A stretch of DNA of 64,000 nucleotides from Orobanche coerulescens (GCA_033398695.1 CM065805.1:76414762-76478761), one strand, 5' to 3'. Positions 10,846 through 21,888 are shown, counted from the first letter of the stretch. The notes: generated by a model from the sequence alone, not told the origin. Translations and numbers: made by a program.

Positions 10846-13587
10846 TTATGTTGTTACATTCATATTAGTAAATGAGATTACTAGCTATTTGAAGGGTTTG
10901 TGTAGTTCGCCACCTCAGGCTCCATTCTTTCAGCAGTCCTCAAATCGACATGAGGTCTTATGTTGCAAGACATATCCAAAGTCGCGCCAGTATTAATTTG
11001 AAATATATTAATGCTAGATGGCTCTAATGTGTAAGTATTTGAGTACTCTCGCGAACACGAACGATCTATCTTAATTATTGCTCACTAGCCTTGTGAAATA
11101 ATATAAGGTTGATTTTTTTTTCTTTTTATTCAAATTCAGGTTATAAGGTTGACATTTCCTCGAGGGGGACATTTATTGTCAATAAAATGATTTAAAGAAT
11201 TAAAACAAAATCACACCAGAATAATGAATTAAATTGGTGGCGATAATATATTTAAATATAGTTAGAATGACGAATCAAAATATGCGAAATAATATTATCA
11301 AAAATGAGAAGGGGTGATGTGCTCAATTGGAATAATGATTTATGGCAAAAGACAGAATAATAACTTGCTCAACGTGTATAATCTTACGCAATATAGCTTT
11401 GAAAAATGGTTAAGATAAATCTTCATGAAATGATGATAGAATTTTCAATCCAATATGTAAAGGTTTACAGAGTTTAATTTTCAAGGGACAAAATGAACAG
11501 TTAAAAGATCTATTATTTTTAAACCATCGCTAATAACTGAAGTGACATATATGAATAAATTCATAATTTAGCTGATGTTCAAGAAAATGTTGTTATAGAT
11601 TCGTAAAAGTTATTTTGGAACGAACGAGGATGCAAAAATTGATGACTCCCAAAATCCAAGGAAATTTCCAATAAACGTTCCCGAATATATAAAAGATTAG
11701 CAAGATGTTAAGGTATGAGAGTCCAATAGTGAAAATCATTGATATGGGAATGGAGCAATAGATCAAAATCGACAGAGATCCCATCAGTCAATATAATAAA
11801 TGAGGTAGAAATTAATATCGTTCTTGGTTAAACAAACCATATAGTGTTGTTGATATAGTTTTAGAAAGAAAAAGTGTGAATTCCCTAAGACGTATATCTC
11901 GAGTAAAAAAAGAAAGTTAAGAGATCCTTGATAAATTTGATAGGTCATTGAGTTAAATAAATTGAGTGAACTGAATCGGCAACATTCAAATAAAATTCTA
12001 ATAAGAGGAATGAGGGGTTAATATATTGGTAAGGTAAGAATGAAAAAGCTAAATGGTGCGGGAATGTAATATCCATATCAAACTCCATATGTATGAATGC
12101 AAGGGATAAATGATACAGAAATATTTGAGAAATAAAATGGTACAAGTGTTTATCGTACATGATAATGTTAGTTCACATGGCTATGAAAGGAATAAAGTGA
12201 ATTACAAGGTAGCTGAATAGACTATCAGATTAAATAGTCATATTATGGGTAGAAGTCAATCTCAAGATATGTAAAACACATGATCTATACATGAAAAATA
12301 TATTTTATATGAGCAAATAGAATGAGGTAAGGTTTAGGAATTCCTCAGTGTGCGGGTAAGGACTATTAGAGCTTGATATAATAAGCACGGTCTGGCCGGT
12401 TATATTCTACTCGCGGTGGTGGTGGTGATTCTAGTGGAGGAATACATCTGTGATGTGAAATTCATGTCATGGTGAATGTAGGGTCTATCTCTTACGTGAT
12501 GCTCAACCATTAAAAGTGTAGTTGTAGTTAAAGAGTTAAATAATTAGAACAATGCAAGAGAATAGTAAGACAAGTGTGTGATGTCATTAAGGACAATTAT
12601 GTCATAGAATCGCGTGGAAGCCCTGGTGCTGAAGGCGCGGTACTACTACTATCCTCTCCACTTTCAGATGCGAGTCCTCTTCTGAGTGTGATATAGCCAA
12701 GCCTGTAGATGGTACATTGTGCCTGAATGTGCGTGCCAAACTTTCACTATTCACATGGAATATATTAATCAAGCAATTAGCCTCTCGTCTCTTCCGGTGG
12801 TAAGACTCAGCATCACGTCGGGTTCTTATCACCTCGGTCACCAAATTCTTGATATGTTGGGATCTTTCCAAAGTATGTCAAACATCCATGGATATGTTCT
12901 CAATCATTGTTAATGCAAGATAAAGATGTTGTTCTAATAATGTAATCCGAGGTCGATCAGCAAGTGAATTATGATGTATTTCTACCTAAGTTTTTGGTTC
13001 TCCCAGTCTGGTGGATACACCTTACAACTAACTCAACATCAGAATATATAGTTCTCACAACTAAACCCCCTTGGTGGTGATCAATATTTGCTAGCGAGAA
13101 AGAATAACTATAGTGATTAAATAACATAAATGAGTAGACATGGAAAATCATTAAGGGAATAAATCTCAATGAATCAAACCAAGTCATATTCTTGCAAGAT
13201 TTAGATTCTTGCAAGATTTAGAATTCACCTCTTGGGATGAGCGAACAGGTGTATAATGGAATAATTTAACTTGCAATATTATTAACGCTCCTTCCGAATG
13301 ATTAGTGAAGCATATGAAATAGATTTAATGATGCTAGGTTATCTATGGAATATTCGTAGCAACTCGAATAGATTTCAATAAGTTGGAATCATCTACATAT
13401 ATATTCAAAATGAATAGCAAAGTGGCTGGTTTAGATTCAATAATTTATGATTAACGATACAGCGAATCAATTGGGGAAAGTCTCATGAGGACCATTAAGT
13501 TGGACCTTAAGTTAGGTTCCAAATAGATTCCTCACTGAAGATGTCCTAATGCACATTAATTTTTACTTCGTATTATGTGGTAATCCA
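10846..13587. other. Internal region of C, no recognisable gene
   Basis: About 2.7 kb of AT-rich sequence lies between the integrase relic and D. On both strands I see no RT, protease, Gag or zinc-knuckle motif. The longest unexplained frame is minus-strand 12871-12602 (89 codons, Arg/His-rich), which I do not recognise. A GGTGGTGGTGGTGATT run is at about 12416-12431. It is probably decayed gag-pol of C or unrelated filler. Confidence 0.5.
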
Positions 13588-13982
13588 ATCTATGTAATAT
13601 CCGCAAATTTAATTTCTGGTAAATTTTTTTTGGCGAGAATTCGTTTTGACGACTCTCTTGGGACCGTTTTGTCATTCTGATAATTATTAATTCTGCACTT
13701 TTTGACGTCCAAGTTTGTTTCGGTGTCGTTTTGTTGAGTTTCGTGCTTCTTAGCGACTTTTCCGCACTTGAGTTTGATTCTTGCGAATCTCATTCGAAAC
13801 TGTTGTTTTGAGTTTCCCGTAAGTCCGTTTAACTTTGTTAGATGTGTTGTGAACTCCGGTTTGGTTATTCGATCATGTATCGAGATTTTCGGGCATTTTG
13901 GGCCATTTTGTAATTTCCCAAAGTTGTGGGTATCTGTCGTCATACCCATTCTGAGATGTTCTGTTGCTGTCTCTCTGAGTTG

Positions 13983-14314
13983 TTAGCGCACGCTAAGCTT
14001 TGCGGCTAGCGCGCGCTAACAGGTGGTGCAGAAACAGTCCAGAGGCCACTGGATGGGGTTCAGACGTTGATCAGCGCACGCTATTTAGTATCATAGCGCG
14101 CGCTAGAGTGCGTTGGTAGCGCACGCTAAGGGGAGGATAGGGCATGCTACCTGGTAGTTCAGGGCAGTCCAGGAGCTACTGGATTGGGTCTGAAGTTCAC
14201 GTTAGCGCACACTAACACTTGGGGTTAGCGCACGCTAACAGTATATTTTTTGTCAGGATTTTTGTTCGGTGCCGCGATAGCGCACACAAACCTTAATGAT
14301 TAGCGCGCGCTAAT
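13983..14314. promoter_or_regulatory. U3 palindrome array of LTR D (TAGCGCACGCTA type)
   Basis: About ten copies of TTAGCGCACGCTAA or TAGCGCGCGCTA: 13983, 14007, 14072, 14094, 14117, 14138 (degenerate), 14201, 14224, 14277 (degenerate) and 14299. All are upstream of the TATA box at 14324. Spacing is irregular, 10-60 bases. The CAGTCC...CTGGA inverted repeats at 14035-14053 and 14165-14184 are interleaved. Off-consensus copies mostly show CG to TG or CA changes. Confidence 0.85.
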
Positions 14315-15250
14315 TGTGTTCAGTATAAATACTGGACACTAGTCTAGAATTTGTATTTTTTCTTCATTTCTTCTTCTTCCTCCACGAGTTTGAGACGTGG
14401 TGACTAGGGTTCGCATCTGGGCTGATTTTCTTCCATCCAAAGGTGTTTTGGAGTATCCTAGGTGATTATAACATCATCTAATCCATTGTTCTTCGCCGGA
14501 TCTAGGTATTTTTCTTGAATCCCTAGAGTTGACTTTTTGGAGTTTTGTTCTTGATTTCGTTTTCAATCCGGTTTTGATAAACCGATTATTGTTTAATGAT
14601 GTTGTTAAACATATCCTATAGATTGTATATCCATATTTCGGGTTGGAATTCCGTTTTCATGTTTTGACGGGTCGATTCGTGTTCTTGGCCGTTTTGGGGG
14701 AAACCCTTGAACTTTCTTCGTTTGTTCTTTGGATTCAGCGACTTTAGGTCGTGCTATGGAATTCATTTTCATTGTTGTTATTGTTGTTCGTAGTTTATTG
14801 TCGCGGGTTAGCGCTAGGTGGAGTCGGCGAGTTCGTAATCGATTTGTGCCAACCTACTTCGATTGATTCTTCGCGTTTGTGGTTGTTCGAGGCAAGTACC
14901 TTGTCCATACAATTCTTGTTTTATGGATATGATAATTAGTGATATTCTCCTTGTTTTTATTTGATCGTTTGAATTTCACTTTCAAAGATTCAGTTAGCCT
15001 TGTTAAAGGCCCTCTTTCAAAATGCGTGTGTTTTGTGGACATTGTGTTCGTGGATGGTTACGTGAATTACTATGAATACACTTGGTGTTGTCGTTGTGCT
15101 TTGATATTATATATGTATATATTATCTCATATCGGTGCGTTGTGATTTGACCATTGCGTCGTGCATTGTGTTTGTTGCCATTGAGTGAATTACTTGGATA
15201 TTATTGATGTGATATGTTATTTGTGTGAATGTGTGGATATGGTTGAAGGT

Positions 15251-15590
15251 CTACGGTGACACATGGCATGCGATCATGTGGTCAGGATGCAACAAGCGAT
15301 TGATCGAACCGTGAGAGCCTAAGATAATCTACGGTGACACATGGCTTGTTATCATGTGGTCAGGATGCAACAAGTGATTAATCCAACCGTGAGATATGGC
15401 GTGTGATTTGTTTCGCTAGCCAGCTCGGGAGGGTCCTTAGAGGCCTCGAGTGGGATTTGTGGCTTCGTCCCGGTCATAGGCGATGCGTGTGCGTGATTTG
15501 TTTTATGATTATGGCCAGCTCGGGAGGGTCCTTAGAGGCCTCGAGTGGGATTTGTGGCTTCGTACCGGTCCTAGGCGATGCTTGTATGTG
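15251..15590. repeat. Two tandem duplications in R-U5 of LTR D (78 and 95 bp)
   Basis: CTACGGTGAC at 15251 and 15329 marks a 78-base unit containing GACACATG...CATGTGGTC, which can pair as a hairpin. GCCAGCTCGG at 15419 and 15514 marks a 95-base unit. Both duplications recur in the 3' LTR (about 20733-21070). Confidence 0.9.
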
Positions 15591-15944
15591 ATTATGTTGT
15601 ATTGATTTTATGTCCGTTGAGGACACTTAATGCGGGCTCTGGCCCTGTGAATTGTTGTTGGTTATATTTTTGAAAATTCAACCTTTGGGCTGTGACCCCT
15701 GTTGATTTTGGAAAGAGAAGGATTCGAAAATCCTGAGTTGTTTCTATCAAAACTCCCGATGGCATTTTAAATCACTTTATAAATTGTTTCCCTTGACTTG
15801 GGATCTTTCGATTTTTAAAAAGCTTTACATAAACTCTTGCCTCGAGAAGTATTTTCGTTATGTTTAAATCTTTGAGGATTCCTGGTTATATTGTCCTTGG
15901 AACTCGTATTTTATGGTTCATATTTTTGCACTTTGTACTTGCAC

Positions 15945-15987
15945 TAGCAAAATAGTGGAATTTTGCTAACCCCCGAGAAATCGGGGG
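15945..15987 (+). other. Conserved hairpin pair in LTR D
   Basis: Hairpin 1 is TAGCAAAAT (15945-15953), loop AGTGGA, ATTTTGCTA (15960-15968), nine perfect pairs. Hairpin 2 is CCCCCGA (15970-15976), loop GAAA (a GNRA tetraloop), TCGGGGG (15981-15987). In E and F hairpin 1 has a C-G pair where D has T-A, and the copy at 29821 has another exchanged pair, so the fold, not only the sequence, seems conserved. Confidence 0.7.
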
Positions 15988-16350
15988 GTGGATGTCTGTA
16001 TTGCATTCAGGTTTTGGAGCATAGCACAGGGTCGGCATGAAGGATGATGAAAGATGAACAATACTAATCACACGAGGACCCGTTGATGTCGTATTGGTCT
16101 AGTTGTATTTTATTTTCCGATGCAGTATTCCTTCCCCATTGTACGGGAGTGTGTTGTACTTGACCCCTGCGTGGGCATGTGTTGTAATTGAGTTGTATGT
16201 TTTTATTGAAAGACCAAATCGGTCTACTGAGTCATTTTTAGCCTTAAAGGCATTGTTGAGTTGTTCGATGTTGTTACCAGCCTGGTAGATCCTTGAGGAA
16301 AGGTTCTACGGCGTGTAATATCCCTGAGAGGATTGGGGGTGTTACATAAA

Positions 16351-16362
16351 TGGTATCAGAGC
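16351..16362 (+). other. Primer binding site of D (initiator Met tRNA)
   Basis: TGGTATCAGAGC, complementary to the 3' end of plant initiator methionine tRNA, starts four bases after the LTR. It primes minus-strand DNA synthesis. The same tRNA is used by B and C. Confidence 0.95.
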
Positions 16363-17598
16363 TGAGGTTATGGAAACCCAGGCTGTCGGGTTTTGTGGTG
16401 TCTGTTGAGTTTTTGTCTCGTCAGAATTTGTCTGACTGAGTCGTGTCGCGACGCGTCGTCTGAGTTGTTGGTCGTGATTAGTATCGTGGGGCGATCATCA
16501 TCTTCGTGCGACCTGTGGATGTAAGTCTCCCTTATTTGTGATTGTGCCTTGTCTGATGCGAGTTACTGGTATGATTATCTGTTAAGTGATGGAACCTTTA
16601 AGAAGATTCTTGGTTTAGTGATGCGTTCGTGTGTTTCTCATATTTCGTTTATATGAGGAGTGTTGTCATTATTTATGTCCTTTTGACTATGATATTTGAC
16701 TGTTTGTTTTCCGATAAAAGACATGTGTTGTCTTGATTTTGAGTGAGTTGATGCGTGTATTATGATTGTATGTAAGTGAATATTGTGACATGTGAGTTTT
16801 AGTCATTCTAGCCTAATAGATTTTCGAAAAACTTGAGTATCTTAGAAAATAAATTTCGAGATGTACCTTTAAAATGAATTATTTTCTCGCGGTACTTTCA
16901 AAGTGCTTTCTAGTGCCGCAATATATTTCAAATTATTCCAATTGGGGACCAAAATATTTTGAGATATTTTTAATTATTTTTAGAAATGCAGTTGCTTAGA
17001 CCCAAGGGTCGAATATTTCTGAAAGTTTCAATTTAAAGGAAAGTGTCCTTGTTTTATCAAATGCAAGATGGTTTTCAAAGTCTCGATAATGGTGTTTGTA
17101 CAACTTTTTGAAAATGTGATACTCAAGATCAACTGGTGTTTCCAAATTATTTTCAAAATGTGGTTTTCGTTTTTTTTAAAACCTATCAATTCCCGTTTGC
17201 GGTCTGGGGATGTATGTATGATGTTCGCATTGTCATTATGATGTTAGCCCCCGAGTATGATCGAATTGGTGGCATGAACGTTGAGGCGTTGCCACGCAAT
17301 TGTTATACTAGCCCTCTGTGAGATGTGTGAACTGGTATTTACTGTTTGTCGCCTCATGGTGATTTGCGTGTTGTCGCACGAGTGTGCGCTGTTGATGCTT
17401 GGGTTGGTACGTTCGTGTATATGTGTGATTGTTCCATGATGTTTTGTGATTATGTGCTGGTTATCGTTCGGGCCGTTGAGATGGCTGAACAATACCGTCG
17501 TTGCTACGATTTTAGTATGCGTGTTGTTTACGATGGAAATCGTTGTATGTGGTATGTGTTATTATTTTTCTGTTGTGCTGAGTGATTACTTATTCAGT
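16363..17598 (+). other. Untranslated leader of element D
   Basis: About 1.2 kb between the primer site and gag with no sustained meaningful frame; several ATG codons precede the gag start. The gag start at 17599 is chosen because it opens the basic MPRGQGRGR segment typical of Ty3 Gag N-termini. The same frame is open upstream to 17446 but that part (Leu/Val/Cys-rich) has no Gag character. Packaging signals would be expected here; I cannot identify one. Confidence 0.6.
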
Positions 17599-18630
17599 AT
17601 GCCGAGGGGCCAAGGTCGTGGTCGTTGCAATCAAACGCGTGGTCAAGATCATGCTGCCAGTGATGATGCCGGTATAGGTGTCGCTACTATTTTACAGCAG
17701 GTAGCCACACAGATAACTCAGTTTATTCATGCAGTGCAGCGTGTTACAGATGTGACCCATAACACTGGTGTAAATCAGTGGCTTCGAGAAGTGGTTCGTA
17801 TGAATCCCCCTCGTTTCGCTGGTGCTGCAGATGCATTAGGCTGGGATGGTTGGCTTTTCCAGTTGGAAAAGATATTCGAGGTAGTTGATTGTCCAGAAGA
17901 ACGTAAGGTCCCGGTAGCTCAGTATCTTTTCGACAAGGATGCCGCTAGCTGGTGGGAGGCTGTTAAGCCTCAAGATCGTGTTGTTACATGGGCAGAGTTC
18001 CAGAGATTCATGAGAGATGAGTTTTGTCCGGAGCTAATCAGAAATCAAAAGATTAATGAATTCTTTTCGGCAAAACTGCAGGATGTACCGCTGTCTCAAG
18101 CTATTATTGATTTTAGCAAGCAGCTCGGCTATGTGCAGAATCAAGTAAGGACAGATGAGGACAAGATTTGTCATTTTAGTAGACGGATGAAGCCGAAGAT
18201 TCATCAGTACATGGCAGGTCTCGCTTGTACTTCTTTGGGAGACTATCAGAATAGGGCGTTGGCCTATGAGCTATCCAGATTGTCGACCGATATTATGTCC
18301 GCGTCGAAGAAACAGAAAACCGTTGGGAACTTTTCAGGAAATTAGGGGAGTGGGCCCCCTAAGTTGGGGACATCGTTTCGTCCTCCTAAGGTGATTCCTC
18401 GATCGCGTGATCAGGGGAGTAGTACCCCTACAGTGAGTTATGTGAAAAGCTTGAAGATATGTTATAACTGTAGTCGAGCGGGCCATAATGCGAAGAATTG
18501 TCGTTCACCATTAGTCAACTGTTTCGAGTGTGGCCATGTGGGTCACCGAGCCGTACATTGCGAGAAGGTAGCTGAGAGATTCGGGGATCGAGGTTGCGTC
18601 TCTGCTTCGAAAGGACACGGAGATGCCTAG
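17599..18630 (+). pseudogene. gag: gag of element D, one in-frame TAG
   Basis: Gag polyprotein of about 344 codons. A basic N-terminus (GRGRCNQTRG) is followed by a retrotransposon gag domain (residues ~75-200: LRE-VVRMNPPRFAG, GWLFQLEKIFEVV, ASWWEAV, FMRDEFCPE, KINEFFSAKL, ICHFSRRMKP). Then come two CCHC zinc knuckles, CYNCSRAGHNAKNC and CFECGHVGHRAVHC, at about residues 287-300 and 307-320. The only lesion is a TAG at 18343-18345 followed by GGG, in a Gly/Pro-rich linker; the same frame continues to TAG at 18628. No protease follows. It may be a C-to-T nonsense change or, less likely, a read-through stop. The product would assemble particles in the cytoplasm. Confidence 0.9.
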
Positions 18631-19020
18631 TGTGGTTTTTAGGATTTCGGCGTAGTCCCAATTGTTTGAGATTGTCCTTGTGGATCGTTTGTGTGTTTAT
18701 TTCTGTTTTCTTGATTGTGCGTGTTTCCTTATAATAGGTGCTTAGTGTTTTGTGGTTGTTCAGATAGTTGACTTGGTTGTATTATCTGTTTGATGACGCT
18801 TGTCACTTGTTGGTTTTATTATGTTTCTACTGGTGGCGTTGTGTTGGTCCTCGTGGAGCGCGTTTTCACGCCGTATATTCCTTTGTGTTGCTTATAACGT
18901 TTCACCGATATGCGAAAGTTACGCGTGTTTTGTGTATTTAGTTGAGTTTTCCTAGCGGGATATTGCTTCTCCCTACTTGTTTTATGTTTCGGGACGAAAC
19001 TTCTTTTAAGGAGGGTATTA
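18631..19020 (+). other. Post-gag region and polypurine tract of D
   Basis: Non-coding sequence from the gag stop to TTTTAAGGAGGGTATTA right before the 3' LTR. It ends in CGGGACGAAACTTC plus purines, the block that in B joins the integrase stop to the polypurine tract. D therefore keeps the 3' cis signals of a pol-bearing ancestor. F (56811-57199) carries the homologous stretch. Confidence 0.8.
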
Positions 19021-21826
19021 TGTAATATCCGCAAATTTGATTTCCGGTAATTTTCTTTTTTTGGCGAGAATCCGTTTTGACAACTCGCTTCGGACCGTTT
19101 CATCATTCTGAGAATGATTAATTCTACACTTTTTGACGTCCGAGTTCGTTTCGATGTTGTTTTGTTGAGTTCCGTGCTTCTTAGCGACTTTTCCGCACTT
19201 GAGTTCGATTCTTGCAAATCTCGTTCAAAACTCTTGTTTTGAGTTTCCCGTAAGTCCGTTTAACTTTGTTAGACGTGTTGTGAACTCCGGTTTGGTTATT
19301 CGATCACGTATCGAGATTTTCGGGCATTTTGGGCCATTTTGTAATTTCCCAAAGTTGTGGGTATCTGTCGTCATACCCATTTCTGAGATGTTCTGTTGCT
19401 GTCTCTCTGAGTCGTTAGTGCATGCTACGCTTTGCGGCTAGCACGCCCTAAGGTTCCGTAGTTAGTGCACACTAAGTGTTGTAGTTAGCGTGCGCTAACG
19501 GGTGGTGCACAAACAGTCCAGAGGCCACTGGACGGGGTTCAGACATTGATCAGCGCACGCTATTTAGTATCATAGCGTGTGCTAGAGTGCGTTGGTAGCG
19601 CACACTAAGGGGAGGATAGCGCACGCTACCTGGTAGTTTAGGGCAGTCCAGGAGCTACTGGATTGGGTCTGAAGTTCTCGTTAGCGCACGCTAACACTTG
19701 GGGTTAGCGCACGCTAACAGTGTATTTTTTGTGAGGAGTTTTGTTCAGTGCCGCGATAGCGCATGCTAACCTTAATGATTAGCGCACGCTAATTGTGTCC
19801 AGTATAAATATTGGACACCAGTCTAGAATCTGCATTTTTTCTTCATTTCTTCTTGTTTTTCCTCCGCGAGTTTGAGACGTGGCGACTAGGGTTCGCATCT
19901 GGGCTGATTTTCTTCCATCTAAAAGTGTTTTGGAGTATCCTAGGTGATTATAACATCATCTAATTTATTGTTCTTCACAGGATCTAGGTATTTTTCTTGA
20001 ATCCCTAGAGTTGACTTTTTGGAGTTTTGTTCTTGATTTCGTTTTCCATCCGGTTTTGATAAACCAATTGTTGTTTAATGATTTTGTTAAACATATTCTA
20101 TGGATTCTATATCCATATTTCGGGTTGGAATTCCGTTTTCATGTTTTGACGGGTCGATTCGTGTTCTTGGCCGTTTTGGGGGAAACCCTTGAACTTTCGT
20201 CGTTTGTTCTTTGGATTCGGAGACTTTAGGTCGTGCTATGGAATTCATTTTCATTGTTGTTATTGTTGTTCGTAGTTTATTGTCGCGGGTTAGCGCTCAG
20301 TGGAGTCGGCGGGTTCGTAATCGGTTCGTGCCAACCTACTTCGATCGGTTCTTCGCGTTTGTGGTTGTTCGAGGCAAGTATCTTGTCCATACAATTCTTG
20401 TTTTATAGATATGACAATTAGTGATCGTCTCCTCTTGTTTATTTGATTGTTTGAATTTCACTTTCAAAGATTCGGTTATCCTTGTTAAAGGCCCTCTTTC
20501 AAAACGCGTGTGTTTTGTGGACATTGTGTTCGTGGATGGTTACGTGAATTACTATGAATACACTTGGTGTTGTCGTTGTGCTTTGATAATATATATGTAT
20601 ATAATATCTCATATCGGTGCGTTGTGATTTGACCATTGCGTCGTGCATTGTGTTTGTTGCCATTGAGTCAATTACTTGGATATTATTGATGTGATATGTT
20701 ATTTGTGTGAATGTGTGGATATGGTTGAAGGTCTACAGTGAAACATGGCATGTGATCATGTGGTCAGGATGCAACAAGCGATTGATCCAACCGTGAGAGC
20801 CTAAGATAATCTACGGTGACACATGGATTGTGATCATGTGGCCAGGATGCAACAAGTGATTGATCCAACCGTGAGATATGGCGTGTGATTTGTTTCGCTA
20901 GCCAGCTCGGGAGGGTCCTTAGAGGCCTCGAGTGGGATTTGTGGCTTCGTCCCGGTCCTAGGCGATGCGTGTGCGTGATTTGTTTTATGATTGTGGCCAG
21001 CTCGGGAGGGTCCTTAGAGGCCTCGAGTGGGATTTGTGGCTTCGCCCCGGTCCTAGGCGATGCTTGTATGTGATTATTGTATTGATTTTATGTCCGTTGA
21101 GGACACTTGATGCAGGCTTTGGCCCTGTGAATTGTTGTTGGTTCTATTTGTGAAAATGAAAACTTTGGGTTGTGACCCCTGTTGATTTTAGAAAGAGAAG
21201 GATTCGAAAATCCTGAGTTGTTTCTATCAAAACTCCCGATGGCATTTTAAATCACTTTATAAATTGTTTCCCTTGACTTGGGATCTTTCGATTTTGGAAA
21301 GCTTTACCTAAACTCTTGCCTCAGGAAGTATTTTCGTTATGTTTAAATCTTTGAGGATTCCTGGTTATTATTGTCCTTGGAACTTGTATTGTATGGTTCG
21401 TATTTTTGCACTTTGTACTTGCACTAGCAAAATAGTGGAATTTTGCTAACCCTCGAGAAATCGGGTGGTGGATGTCTGTATTGTATTTAGGTTTTGGAGC
21501 ATAGCATAGGGTCGGCATGAAGGATGATGAAAGATGAACGATACTAATCACACGAGGACCCGTTGATGTCGTATTGGTCTAGTTGTATTTAATTTTCCGC
21601 TGCAGTATTCCTTCCTCGTTGTATGGGAGTGTGTTGTACTCGACCCCTGCGTGGGCATGTGTTGTAATTGAGTTGTATATTTTTATTGAAAGACCAAATC
21701 TGTTTATTGAGTCATTTTTAGCCTTAAAGGCATTGTTGAGTTGTTCGATGTTGTTACCAGCCTGGTAGATCCTTGAGGAAAGATTCTACGGCCTGTTATA
21801 TCCCTTAGCGGATTGGGGGTGTTACA
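19021..21826 (+). repeat. 3' LTR of element D (2806 bp)
   Basis: Homologous end to end to 13593-16346. It has two extra palindrome units (about 19452-19499), TATAAATA at 19803-19810, AGGCAAGT at 20372-20379, hairpin 1 at 21425-21448 and TTTAG at 21486-21490, and ends GGGTGTTACA at 21826. In the first ~230 bases it differs from the 5' copy at roughly one base in ten, so D is not recent. Confidence 0.95.
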
Positions 21827-21888
21827 ATCTAAGCCTGGAGAATCTTGTCCTGTAATAGCTCGATGTAAGTGCTCTTCTTGAAAAGCAA

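Larger units (their letters stand above)
14892..16010 (+). other. Candidate GC-AG leader intron inside LTR D
   Basis: AG|GCAAGTA at 14890-14898 is the consensus of GC-AG introns, and TGCATTCAG|G ends at 16010. The same pair occurs in D's 3' LTR (20374-21490), E (25384-26745) and F (58578-59695). LTR B uses GTAAGTAA at the comparable place. Splicing would remove the tandem repeats and both hairpins from the leader. Only sequence and position support this. Confidence 0.4.
13593..16346 (+). repeat. 5' LTR of element D (2754 bp)
   Basis: Runs TGTAATATCC...GGGTGTTACA. It contains a palindrome array (13983-14314), TATA box TATAAATA at 14324-14331, donor-like AGGCAAGT at 14890-14897, tandem duplications at 15251-15590, a hairpin pair at 15945-15987 and acceptor-like TTCAG at 16006-16010. 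The 3' LTR is about 52 bases longer, mainly through two extra palindrome units. Differences between the LTRs are mostly transitions. Confidence 0.95.
13593..21826 (+). mobile_element. Element D: complete gag-only LTR retrotransposon, TSD ATCTA
   Basis: The 5' LTR is 13593-16346, the iMet primer site 16351, gag 17599-18630, and the polypurine tract sits just before the 3' LTR at 19021-21826. ATCTA flanks it at 13588-13592 and 21827-21831, proving a single insertion (into C). The 2.67 kb internal region holds gag only. This is the layout described for plant TR-GAG elements (terminal-repeat retrotransposons with a GAG domain), but with unusually long LTRs. It would need RT and integrase from a relative. 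Confidence 0.95.

Noticed and set aside
12602..12871. Minus-strand 89-codon frame as a gene
   Set aside because: No domain, no homologous neighbour and low-complexity surroundings; kept only as part of the unrecognised interior of C.
17446..17598. Upstream extension of gag D from ATG 17446
   Set aside because: The extra 51 codons are hydrophobic and unlike Gag N-termini; ATG 17599 opens the typical basic MPRGQGRGR start.
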